The notes under the pieces were generated by a model. It was not told the origin of the DNA and did not search any database. It saw nothing but the letters and a program-made list of their open reading frames with translations. Positions 7,358 through 14,539 of a stretch of 57,417 bases of DNA are shown here, piece by piece (position 1 is the stretch's first letter; the number at the start of each line of letters is the position of its first letter). Origin of the DNA: Microbacterium sp. SCN 70-27 (GTDB lineage: Bacteria; Actinomycetota; Actinomycetes; Actinomycetales; Microbacteriaceae); the NCBI GenBank assembly GCA_001724425.1, contig MEEK01000017.1:1-57417 (forward strand), in the 5' to 3' direction. Made by a program: the position numbers and the translations under genes.

Positions 7358-7982
7358 GCAGCGCCGGGGTCGACGGCGCGGCGGGCACCGGGGTGAGTCC
7401 CTTCACGATGAGCAGCACCGCGAACCACAGTTCGAACGCGAAGATCGGTGCGGCGCACGCCGCGGCGACGGGGCCGTTTAGCGGGATCACCCCGAACAGC
7501 TGCCCGAGGTCGCTCGTGAAGACGATCGCACCGCCGGCGACCCCGAGCACCGCGAGCGCCCGCGGCACGGCGCGCGACGTGAACAGCAGCCACCCGAGGA
7601 TGACGGTGTTGACGCCGATCACGAGTCCCTGTCCGACGAGGAACGACGCCGCGTGCGCCGACGTCAGCACCTCCGTCGCCGATGCGGACGGTGCGGAAAG
7701 GAGGAGCAGCGCCACCATCGGCAGCGTGCCCGCGAGGATCACGGCCGCCTCGACGGCACGCAGCATCCCGAACGCCGCCGACCGTGCCGGGCCCGTGTGG
7801 CGCAGCAGCAGCCACACGAGGATGCCCGTGCCGAGGCATCCGATCGCGAGCGCCAGTTCGAGCGCGACGCCGACGGCCAGCGCACCCGCGCCATAGGCCG
7901 CCACCGCCGTCACCGAGGTGACGTGCGTGACGAGATAGAGGATGCCCGCGGTGCGGGCGTACAGGCGCGGGGTGCGAGACAC
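7341..7982 (-). CDS. DUF4386 membrane protein
   Basis: A 213-residue protein with about six hydrophobic helices that begins ARTAGILYLVTHVTS, the start typical of DUF4386 proteins. Biochemical function is unknown. GTG 7982 is chosen because GAAGGA precedes it by 6 nt; the frame continues upstream into the regulator's operator. It is divergent from a TetR regulator 96 bp away and very probably repressed by it, given the palindrome between them. DUF4386/TetR neighbours are common in actinobacteria. Confidence 0.75.
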   Translation of the reverse strand: MSRTPRLYARTAGILYLVTHVTSVTAVAAYGAGALAVGVALELALAIGCLGTGILVWLLLRHTGPARSAAFGMLRAVEAAVILAGTLPMVALLLLSAPSASATEVLTSAHAASFLVGQGLVIGVNTVILGWLLFTSRAVPRALAVLGVAGGAIVFTSDLGQLFGVIPLNGPVAAACAAPIFAFELWFAVLLIVKGLTPVPAAPSTPALLTPRG

Positions 7983-8023
7983 GGTGTTCCTTCGGGACGG
8001 TGACGGGTGAGGGAGGACATCAT

Positions 8024-8046
8024 GCAGGTATACGACGTATACCTGC
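8024..8046. promoter_or_regulatory. Palindromic TetR operator, copy 1
   Basis: GCAGGTATAC (8024-8033), GAC, GTATACCTGC (8037-8046): perfect 10-bp arms between the DUF4386 and TetR genes, at the position of the DUF4386 promoter. Confidence 0.75.
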
Positions 8047-8063
8047 TGTGACATCGAGCCTAG

Positions 8064-8078
8064 GTCTACGCTGTATAC
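8064..8078. promoter_or_regulatory. Degenerate TetR operator, copy 2
   Basis: GTCTACGCTGTATAC repeats the core of copy 1 (GTATAC-n3-GTATAC) with one changed arm base. It contains the probable -10 TACGCT and ends directly before the TetR gene ATG, so binding here would give autorepression. Confidence 0.6.
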
Positions 8079-8732
8079 ATGTCAAGCGATCAACGCCGTC
8101 CGCCGCTCGACCGAGACCGGGTCGTCGGCGCGGCCGTCGATCTGGCCGACCGTGACGGGCTCGACGCGCTGACCATGCGACACCTGGCCGAGACCCTCGG
8201 CGTCACCCCGATGGCGCTCTACAAGCACGTCGACAACCGCGAACGCCTGATCGACGCGATGGTGGACCGCGTCGTCGCCGAGATCCCGCGCGCCGCCCCG
8301 GCATCCCTCTGGAACGACGCCCTGCGGGCGCGGATCCTCGCCGCGCGGTCGGCGCTCCGGCGCCACCCGTGGGCGCAGGATGCCATCGAGTCGCGCACGC
8401 TCGCGAGCCCCGTCGTGCTCGCGTACATGGACGACCTCATGCGCACGATGTTCGACGGCGGGCTGTCGGCCGACCTCGTGCACAACAGCATGCACGCGCT
8501 CAGCACGCGGATGTGGGGATTCACCCGCGACGTCCTCCCGACGCCGACGCCCCCCGCCGACCCCGCGGAACGGGCGACGGCGCTCGCCGCCTTCGCCGAG
8601 GCCTATCCCGCGATCATCCGCATGGCGACGACCTCATCGCACGCCGGTGAGGCGTGCGACGACGACGCCGAGTTCGCGTTCGCGCTCGACCTGCTCATCG
8701 ACGGCATCCGTCGCCGCCACGACGGCGGCTGA
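8079..8732 (+). CDS. TetR-family transcriptional repressor
   Basis: A 217-residue TetR-type regulator. The N-terminal helix-turn-helix (~12-60) includes LDALTMRHLAETLGVTPMA and the LYKHVDNRERLID segment typical of the family. The C-terminal ligand domain is all-helical with an RMWGFTRDVLP segment. It is divergent from the DUF4386 gene, with two copies of a GTATAC-based operator between them. TACGCT lies 6 nt before the ATG, so transcription is probably leaderless and overlaps operator copy 2. The ligand is unknown. Confidence 0.87.
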   Translation: MSSDQRRPPLDRDRVVGAAVDLADRDGLDALTMRHLAETLGVTPMALYKHVDNRERLIDAMVDRVVAEIPRAAPASLWNDALRARILAARSALRRHPWAQDAIESRTLASPVVLAYMDDLMRTMFDGGLSADLVHNSMHALSTRMWGFTRDVLPTPTPPADPAERATALAAFAEAYPAIIRMATTSSHAGEACDDDAEFAFALDLLIDGIRRRHDGG

Positions 8733-8840
8733 GGATCCGCTTCCGCGCCGGCGGCGAACAGCTTCCCCACCTCCCCGACGACGGCACCCGCGACACCGAT
8801 CGCGCCATGCCCTGGTGACGAGGCCCTGACAGGGTGACCG

Positions 8841-9239
8841 TCAGCCCGCGCGCGTGCCCGACTTCACGAGCTGGCCGACGCGTTGGTGGGAGATGTTCAT
8901 GATCGCGCCCACTTCGCGGAGCGGAAGCTTCTGCGCGGCAAGATCGGTGGCGAGCTTGCGGGACTTCTCCGCCGCCTCCCGCTCAAGTCGTTCGGCCTCC
9001 GCGCGGGTGGTCTTGATGTCCTCGAGAAGTTGGGCGACGTGTTCGACGGTACCGACCGTTTCGGCGTGGGCATGGATGTCGAACCCATCGGTGGGGATGT
9101 TGAGCGCAAGGGCGATGTAATCTCTCGCCATTTCGTGTGCTTCGCCAATGGTGCGGGCCTGCGTGAGCCCCTCGATCTCGGGGATCGCCACCATCCACCA
9201 TTTCCCGTCGCGGGTGAGGGTGACGTCGTAGGTCTTCAC
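8841..9239 (-). CDS. hicB: HicB-family antitoxin
   Basis: A 132-residue HicB-like antitoxin. The N-terminal partial RNase-H-like domain has the YDVTLTRDGKWWMVAIPEIEG pattern of HicB, a charged helix follows (residues ~75-100), and a C-terminal helix-turn-helix (~103-128, REVGAIMNISHQRVGQLV) binds DNA. In known modules HicB blocks HicA and represses the operon. The hicA gene is directly upstream with an ATGA overlap (9236-9239), so the order is toxin first, as in most hicAB loci. Confidence 0.85.
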   Translation of the reverse strand: MKTYDVTLTRDGKWWMVAIPEIEGLTQARTIGEAHEMARDYIALALNIPTDGFDIHAHAETVGTVEHVAQLLEDIKTTRAEAERLEREAAEKSRKLATDLAAQKLPLREVGAIMNISHQRVGQLVKSGTRAG

Positions 9240-9430
9240 TCTGTCGCCTCCTTGATGGCTTTGAGGATGTTTCGATAGACGCCGGGTGAGATCGTGCGGT
9301 GCCCGTCGGGCACGGTGATGCTGATACTGCCGTTGACCCAGACGGTGTGTGAGCCACTCGTCCGCTCGGCGCTGAACCCCGCGTCGCGGAGTTGCTTCTG
9401 AACTCGGCGGGTGGGTTGGTCACTGACCAC
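9236..9430 (-). CDS. hicA: HicA-family mRNA interferase toxin
   Basis: A 64-residue double-stranded-RNA-binding-fold toxin. It shows the HicA signature: an N-terminal helix (RRVQKQLRDAGF), then TSGSHTVW with the catalytic His28, then ITVPDGH and a C-terminal helix beginning with ISPGVYRNILKAI. HicA proteins cleave mRNA during translation stress. The length and the intact His suggest an active toxin. Its transcript starts near 9440-9480, where two CACTAGACA repeats occur. Confidence 0.87.
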   Translation of the reverse strand: MVSDQPTRRVQKQLRDAGFSAERTSGSHTVWVNGSISITVPDGHRTISPGVYRNILKAIKEATE

Positions 9431-9446
9431 GGCAGAAGTCTACCCA

Positions 9447-9479
9447 CACTAGACACTTCTCGTAAAGCCCCACTAGACA
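9447..9479. promoter_or_regulatory. Direct repeats in hicAB promoter
   Basis: CACTAGACA occurs at 9447-9455 and 9471-9479, 24 bp apart, in an AT-richer patch directly upstream of hicA. Each holds a CTAG core. They are plausible sites for the HicB helix-turn-helix and overlap the likely promoter. Confidence 0.5.
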
Positions 9480-9535
9480 AAGCGCGGTCGAGCTGGGGCG
9501 CGGTGTCTCATCGGCGCGCCCGCACCGCCCGCCCC

Positions 9536-10321
9536 TCACCTCCCGCGGAAGACGGGCTGCCGCTTGGCGCGGAACGCGGCGAATCCTTCGCGGTAGTCGT
9601 CGGTGTCGCGGAGGCCCGCCTGCGCCCGGTTCTCCAGCGACAAGGCACCCCAGACTCCGAGCCGCTCGTCGCGCAGGCGCGCGACGATGCGCTTGCTCTC
9701 GGCGAACGCCGCCGTCGCTCCGGATGCCGCGAGCACGGCGGCCTCGCGGGTGCGCTCGGCGAGCTCCGCCGCCGGGAACGTGCGGGAGAACAGTCCCGAG
9801 CGGACGGCCTCGTCGCCGCTCATGAGGCGTCCGGTGTAGATGAGGTCGAGGGTCTTGTGGGCCCCGAGCCGCTCGAAGAAGAGGGCGTGCCCGCCCGAGT
9901 CGAGCGTCGCCCCGAGGGCGGCGAACGGCGACCCGATCCGGGCATCCTCCGCGACGTACACCACGTCCGTGGCGATCAGCAGCCCGAGCCCCACGCCGAG
10001 GCACGCGCCCTGCGCGGCCGCGAACGTCGGCGCGGGGAAATCCGCCATGCGACGCAGGAGCGGCGTGACGAGCCCGTCGAGATAGCCGAGCACGTCGTCG
10101 TCCTGCGGGTCGACGCCGGAGATGTCCCGCCCCGCACAGAACGCACGCCCCTCGCCGCGCAGCAGCACGGCGCGCGCTCCGTCGGCCTCGGCGCGGGCGT
10201 AGGCCGCATCGAGGTCGCGCAGCGCCTGCTCGTCGAGGGCGTTGAGCTTCGACGGATTGTCGAGCGTGATGACGGCGAGGGGGGCATCCGGTGCCGCCTG
10301 CTCCAGCGTGTACGCGATCAC
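9536..10321 (-). CDS. Enoyl-CoA hydratase/isomerase of the paa cluster (PaaG-like)
   Basis: A 261-residue crotonase-fold enzyme. The oxyanion-hole segments are FCAGRDISG (about residue 65) and AAQGACLGVGLGLL (~108-121). Its position after paaE suggests the isomerase that turns ring-1,2-epoxyphenylacetyl-CoA into the oxepin (PaaG role), but the 2,3-dehydroadipyl-CoA hydratase role cannot be excluded. GTG 10321 starts 8 bp after the paaE stop, so it is the last gene of the paaABCDE transcript. Confidence 0.75.
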   Translation of the reverse strand: MIAYTLEQAAPDAPLAVITLDNPSKLNALDEQALRDLDAAYARAEADGARAVLLRGEGRAFCAGRDISGVDPQDDDVLGYLDGLVTPLLRRMADFPAPTFAAAQGACLGVGLGLLIATDVVYVAEDARIGSPFAALGATLDSGGHALFFERLGAHKTLDLIYTGRLMSGDEAVRSGLFSRTFPAAELAERTREAAVLAASGATAAFAESKRIVARLRDERLGVWGALSLENRAQAGLRDTDDYREGFAAFRAKRQPVFRGR

Positions 10322-10329
10322 GGGGCTCC

Positions 10330-11451
10330 TCACACGTCGTAGTCGACGACGACGCGGTCGCTCGTCGGGTGGGACTGGCAGGTCAGCACGTAGCCGCGCT
10401 CGAGCTCGTCGGGTTCGAGCGCGTAGTTCTCGGTCATCTGCACCGACCCCGACACGACGCGCGCTCGGCACGTGCCGCACACGCCGCCCGCGCACGCGAA
10501 GGGCACGTCGGGTCGCGCGCGCAGCGCCGCGTTGAGGATCGACTCGTGCGCGCTCAGGGGGGAGGTGACCGTCGCCGACGTGCCGTCGAGGCGGAAGTCG
10601 ATCGTCCAGGTCGGCTCGTCGTCGCGCGCGACGACCGGGCGCCCGTCGCCCGACCCGGCCGCGGCGCTCTCGCCGGTCGTGAACAGCTCGAACCGCACGC
10701 GCGGGCTCGGCACCCCGACATCCGCCAGCACGTCGCGGCACAGCTGCACGAGGTCGAACGGACCGCACAGGAACCACTCGTCGACGGTCTCCGGCCGCAC
10801 GAGCGCGGAGAGGATCAGCCGGAGCCGCTCCTCGTCGATCCGCCCCGAGAGGACGGGCGCCGATCGCTGCTCGCGGGACAGCACGTGGTGGAGGGCGAGC
10901 CGGCTCGGGTAGCGGTCCTTGAGGTCGGCGAGTTCGTCGGCGAACATCACGTCGGTGGAGGAGCGGTTCGTGTACACGAGGGTGAACGTGGAGTCGTCCG
11001 AGGCGGCGAGCACGGACGCCGCGAGCGACATGATCGGCGTGATGCCCGAGCCCGCCGCGATCCCGACGACGTGCCCCGTCGCCACATCGGTGCGCGTCGA
11101 GACGAAGGTCCCCTGCGGGCTCATCACGTCGATCTCGTCGCCGGGGCGCAGCTCCGTCTGCGCCCACGTGGAGAACCGTCCACGGGGGTCGCGCTTGATG
11201 CCCACGGCGAGCGACCCCCGGGTCGGCGGGCGGCAGATCGAGTACGACCGGCGCACCTCCTCCCCGTCGATGACGGCGCGCAGGGCGACGTACTGACCGG
11301 GCGCATAGTCGAAGGCATCCGCGAGATCCTCGGGGATGTCGAAGGTCACCTCGACGGCATCCGCCGTCAGGGGGCGGACCCCTGCGACGCGCAGCGCGTG
11401 GAAGCGCGCGCGTCGGCGGCCGGTCGTGCGCACCTCGGTCGTCAGCGTCAT
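10330..11451 (-). CDS. paaE: Phenylacetyl-CoA epoxidase reductase subunit PaaE
   Basis: A 373-residue flavin/iron-sulfur reductase that passes electrons from NADPH to the PaaAC di-iron oxygenase. In order: an FAD-binding barrel with RRSYSICR (~73), an NAD(P) domain with GSGITPIMS (~135) and CGPFD (~239), then a C-terminal plant-type 2Fe-2S domain with CAGGVCGTC (~325) and a fourth Cys in VLTCQS. It follows paaD by 9 bp in the order paaABCDE. Length and all cofactor motifs are normal. Confidence 0.93.
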   Translation of the reverse strand: MTLTTEVRTTGRRRARFHALRVAGVRPLTADAVEVTFDIPEDLADAFDYAPGQYVALRAVIDGEEVRRSYSICRPPTRGSLAVGIKRDPRGRFSTWAQTELRPGDEIDVMSPQGTFVSTRTDVATGHVVGIAAGSGITPIMSLAASVLAASDDSTFTLVYTNRSSTDVMFADELADLKDRYPSRLALHHVLSREQRSAPVLSGRIDEERLRLILSALVRPETVDEWFLCGPFDLVQLCRDVLADVGVPSPRVRFELFTTGESAAAGSGDGRPVVARDDEPTWTIDFRLDGTSATVTSPLSAHESILNAALRARPDVPFACAGGVCGTCRARVVSGSVQMTENYALEPDELERGYVLTCQSHPTSDRVVVDYDV

Positions 11452-11460
11452 GGTGGCTCC

Positions 11461-11949
11461 TCAGTGCACCTTGAAGTGGTCGAACGGTTCGAGGCATGCG
11501 CGGCATTCGTAGAGCGCCTTGCACGCCGTCGACCCGAAGCGGGAGATCTCGCGCGTGTGGAGCGAGCCGCAGCGCGGGCACGCCACCCCGAGCTGCAGCC
11601 GGATCGGCCCCGCCGGCGCCCGCCCCGTCGGAGGCGCGATGCCGTACTCGACGAGCTTCCGTCGGCCCGCCTCCGTCAGCCAATCGGTCGTCCACGCCGG
11701 GGAGAGCACCGTCCGCACCCGCACGTCGGCGAATCCCGCCGCGGTGAGCGCGAGGACGAGGTCGTCGCGCATCGTGTCGACCGCGGGGCATCCCGAATAC
11801 GTCGGTGTGATCGTCACGACGACCGTCCCGGCGCTCACCTCGACATCCCGGAGCACACCGAGGTCGTCGATCGTCAGCACCGGCACCTCGGGATCGCGCA
11901 CGTTCGCCGCGATCTCCCGCGCCCGCGTGGCATCCGACACGGCGATCAC
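11461..11949 (-). CDS. paaD: PaaD, 1,2-phenylacetyl-CoA epoxidase assembly subunit
   Basis: A 162-residue protein with an N-terminal DUF59/MIP18-like domain (VRDPEVPVLTIDDLG, then TYSGCPAVDTM) and a C-terminal zinc ribbon (CPRCGS and CRAC pairs). PaaD is needed for maturation of the epoxidase, probably through iron-sulfur or di-iron assembly. GTG 11949 overlaps the paaC stop by 4 nt (GTGA), showing translational coupling. Confidence 0.9.
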   Translation of the reverse strand: MIAVSDATRAREIAANVRDPEVPVLTIDDLGVLRDVEVSAGTVVVTITPTYSGCPAVDTMRDDLVLALTAAGFADVRVRTVLSPAWTTDWLTEAGRRKLVEYGIAPPTGRAPAGPIRLQLGVACPRCGSLHTREISRFGSTACKALYECRACLEPFDHFKVH

Positions 11950-12803
11950 CAGTGCGCCCCCGGGTGCTGCCGCGCGAGCACCTGCATCTCCGCGAGGATG
12001 TAGCCGAGCGTCGGGAAGTGCTTGCCCTGTCGCCCGCCGCCGGACGCGATCGGGCCGCGCGGGAGGTCGAGCCCCTCCTCGGCGAGCACCGCGTCGATCA
12101 CGGCGTCGAACCGTGCGCGCAGGCTCGAGGGGCGCACGGCGACGCCCGGCAGCCTGTCGATGAGCGGGTCGTCGTGGAATAGCTCGTCGACGTACGGCCA
12201 CATGTCGGCGAGGCCCTCGATCATCCGCTCGCGGGAGAGGTCGGTCCCCCCGGCGAGGCGCAGCGTCCACTGCACCGCGTGGTCGCGGTGGTATTCGACC
12301 TCGGTGACCGCCTTCGCGGCGATCGCCGACAGGGCGGGGTCGGTGGATGCCGCGAGGTCGGCATACAGCTCATAGAGATAGGTCGCCGCGATCAGCTGGC
12401 GGGCGATGGTGTGGGCGAAGTCGCCGCCGTCCTGCTCGAAGAGCCACAGCGTGCGGAAGTCGGGCTCGTCACGGAAGTAGGCGAGGTCGTCTTCGCTGCG
12501 CCCGTCGTAGGAGCCGGCGAAGCGCAGGAGCGAGCGCGCGTGACCGAGCAGATCGAGTGCGATGTTGCCGAGCGCGATGTCCTCTTCGAGCTCCGGTGCA
12601 TGCGCGATCCAGCGGGAGAGCTGCTGCGCGAGGATCAGCGCATCGTCGCCCAGCCGCAGCGCGTATTCGGCGACATCCGCGGTCGCGGCACGCTCCGAGA
12701 AGCCCTGCAGCTCGAGGTCGAGGTCGACGAGGTCGACCGAGACGTCGCCGTGGGGGTCGTCGTCCGTGGCATCCGTCGTCGCGGGGGTGTCCGGCGCGGT
12801 CAT
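11946..12803 (-). CDS. paaC: Phenylacetyl-CoA epoxidase structural subunit PaaC
   Basis: A 285-residue helical ferritin-like subunit that pairs with PaaA as its non-catalytic partner. It shows LGDDALILAQQLSRWIAHAPELEEDIALGNIALDLLGHA early and the conserved EVEYHRDHAVQW helix. An Asp/Thr-rich N-terminal tail of about 30 residues precedes the fold. ATG 12803 overlaps the paaB stop (ATGA). Confidence 0.93.
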   Translation of the reverse strand: MTAPDTPATTDATDDDPHGDVSVDLVDLDLELQGFSERAATADVAEYALRLGDDALILAQQLSRWIAHAPELEEDIALGNIALDLLGHARSLLRFAGSYDGRSEDDLAYFRDEPDFRTLWLFEQDGGDFAHTIARQLIAATYLYELYADLAASTDPALSAIAAKAVTEVEYHRDHAVQWTLRLAGGTDLSRERMIEGLADMWPYVDELFHDDPLIDRLPGVAVRPSSLRARFDAVIDAVLAEEGLDLPRGPIASGGGRQGKHFPTLGYILAEMQVLARQHPGAHW

Positions 12804-13105
12804 AGGTGCGGCACCCCCTCGGAGGCCGTGTAGTACGACGCGTGCCGGTAGTTCTTGCCCGCGGGCGATTCGAAGTAGGCCCCCTTCGAGCCGGGGTCGC
12901 TCGTCGTCACGGCATCTGACGGGACCACCCAGATCGAGACGCCCTCGCCGCGCCGCGTGTACAGATCGCGCGCATTGCGGACGGCGAGGTCGGCGTCGGG
13001 CGCATGCAGCGAACCGACGTGCACATGGCTGAGCCCTCGGCTCGCGCGCACGAACACCTCCCACAGGGGCCACGTCTCGGCGGGATCGCCGCCCGGCGTC
13101 GCCAT
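12800..13105 (-). CDS. paaB: Phenylacetyl-CoA epoxidase subunit PaaB
   Basis: A 101-residue subunit that bridges PaaA-PaaC heterodimers in the epoxidase. Family features are PLWEVFVRASRGLSHVHVGSL at the N-terminus, the ARDLYTRRGEG segment, and a C-terminal YYTASEG. Its ATG overlaps the paaA stop by one base (TGATG), and its own stop overlaps paaC. Confidence 0.93.
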   Translation of the reverse strand: MATPGGDPAETWPLWEVFVRASRGLSHVHVGSLHAPDADLAVRNARDLYTRRGEGVSIWVVPSDAVTTSDPGSKGAYFESPAGKNYRHASYYTASEGVPHL

Positions 13106-14085
13106 CAGGCCGCCGCCTCGGTGAGACGCGCGGACTTCTTCTCCGCGTAGGCGGCGGCCGCTTCCCGCACCCACGCCCCCTCTTTGTGCGCGTCGCGGCG
13201 GTTCTGGATGCGCACCGCGTTCATGGGGCCGCGGCCGGCGATGACCTCGTGGAACTCGGTCCAGTCGATCTCGCTCGTGTGCCAGCGCTCCGCCTCGGCA
13301 TCCCACCGCAGTTCGGGGTCGGGCAGGGTCACTCCGAGCGCCTCGGCCTGTGGCACGAGCATCCCGATGAAGCGCTGGCGCAGTTCGTCGTTCGAGAACC
13401 GCTTGATCTTCCAGGCCGTCGACTGCGCCGAGTTCGGCGACTGGTCGTCGGGCGGGCCGAACATCATGAGCGCGGGCCAGTACCAGCGGTTCACGCTCTC
13501 CTGCGCCATCTCGCGCTGGGCATCCGTTCCCCGCATGAGCGTCAGCAGGATCTCGAAGCCCTGCCGCTGGTGGAAGGACTCCTCCTTGCAGATCCGCACC
13601 ATCGCGCGGCCGTACGGGCCGTACGAGGCGCGGCACAGCGGCACCTGGTTGCAGATCGCGGCACCGTCGACGAGCCAGCCGATGGCGCCCATGTCCGCCC
13701 ACGTCGGGGTCGGATAGTTGAAGATCGACGAGTACTTCGCCGCGCCGGCGATGAGCTGGCGCGTCATCTCGTCGCGCGTGATGCCGAGGGTCTGCGCCGC
13801 GGAGTAGAGGTAGAGCCCGTGCCCGGCCTCGTCCTGCACCTTCGCCATGAGGATGGCCTTGCGCTTGAGGCTCGGGGCGCGGGTGATCCAGTTGCCCTCG
13901 GGCTGCATGCCGATGATCTCCGAATGCGCGTGCTGCGAGATCTGACGGATGAGCGTCCTGCGGTAGGCCGCGGGCATCCAGTCGCGGGGCTCGATGCGCT
14001 GGTCGGCGGCGATGAGGGCGTCGAACTCCGCCTGGAGCTCAGCCTCGGTTTCGGCGCTCGTCTGCGCCTCGGTCGCAGTGGTCAT
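13105..14085 (-). CDS. paaA: Phenylacetyl-CoA epoxidase catalytic subunit PaaA
   Basis: A 326-residue di-iron oxygenase subunit that epoxidises the ring of phenylacetyl-CoA. Ligand motifs are visible: VQDEAGHG (Glu and His) and, about 80 residues on, [10 protein letters not shown]. The substrate-domain segment [21 protein letters not shown] is typical. ATG 14085 follows GAGGAG. It is the first gene of the epoxidase transcript, behind a promoter (14111-14139) whose spacer is a TetR-type operator. Confidence 0.95.
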   Translation of the reverse strand: MTTATEAQTSAETEAELQAEFDALIAADQRIEPRDWMPAAYRRTLIRQISQHAHSEIIGMQPEGNWITRAPSLKRKAILMAKVQDEAGHGLYLYSAAQTLGITRDEMTRQLIAGAAKYSSIFNYPTPTWADMGAIGWLVDGAAICNQVPLCRASYGPYGRAMVRICKEESFHQRQGFEILLTLMRGTDAQREMAQESVNRWYWPALMMFGPPDDQSPNSAQSTAWKIKRFSNDELRQRFIGMLVPQAEALGVTLPDPELRWDAEAERWHTSEIDWTEFHEVIAGRGPMNAVRIQNRRDAHKEGAWVREAAAAYAEKKSARLTEAAA

Positions 14086-14110
14086 CGTCGACTCCTCACG
14101 TCGGGTCCTC

Positions 14111-14139
14111 AATTTACAGAACGATCGGTCAGTTATCAA
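14111..14139 (-). promoter_or_regulatory. paaA promoter with embedded TetR/PaaR-type operator
   Basis: Read on the minus strand: -35 TTGATA (14134-14139), a 17-nt spacer, -10 TAAATT (14111-14116). The spacer and -10 edge (14112-14133) hold an operator beginning ACTGACCGATCGTTC that matches 18 of 22 positions with the site before the regulator gene at 19512-19533. It also overlaps the stop codon of the upstream paaI-like gene. Confidence 0.8.
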
Positions 14140-14539
14140 GGGCGGGCGGGGTCCTGCCGGTGGTGACGGAACGTCCGCGCACCTCGGCGACGACCTCGCC
14201 CGCCTCGTCGGTGACGCGGACGTCGTAGAGACCCGTCCGACCCGAGCGGACGCGCCGCACGGCGTGGGCGGTGAGGGTCTGACCGGCGACCGTCGACCGC
14301 AGGAACGAGATGTCGGCACCCGCCGCGACGGTCACCCGCTCATCCTCGTTGCACGCGATCGCGAACGCGGTGTCGGCGAGGGTGAACACGAACCCGCCGT
14401 GCGTGATCGCGAAGCCGTTCAGCATGTCCTCGCGCACACGCATCGACACGACCGCGTCCCCCGGTTCAGCGCGCTCGACGACCATCCCGAGCAGCGCGGA
14501 TGCCGCGTCGCGCGCCATCATGTCGGCCGCACCGCTCAC
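14129..14539 (-). CDS. paaI: PaaI-like hotdog thioesterase
   Basis: A 136-residue hotdog-fold thioesterase. It carries [20 protein letters not shown], the HGG motif and the Asp on the following helix that define the PaaI type, then [13 protein letters not shown]. PaaI hydrolyses stalled ring-hydroxylated phenylacetyl-CoA intermediates and frees CoA. GTG 14539 overlaps the paaZ stop (GTGA), so it is made from the upstream paaJ-to-paaI transcript. Its last codons overlap the paaA promoter. Confidence 0.88.
   Translation of the reverse strand: MSGAADMMARDAASALLGMVVERAEPGDAVVSMRVREDMLNGFAITHGGFVFTLADTAFAIACNEDERVTVAAGADISFLRSTVAGQTLTAHAVRRVRSGRTGLYDVRVTDEAGEVVAEVRGRSVTTGRTPPALDN

Noticed and set aside
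8733..8840. Hidden gene or RNA between the TetR and hicB genes
   Set aside because: 108 bp with no open frame of note, no stable hairpin and no promoter-like elements; I see nothing definable.
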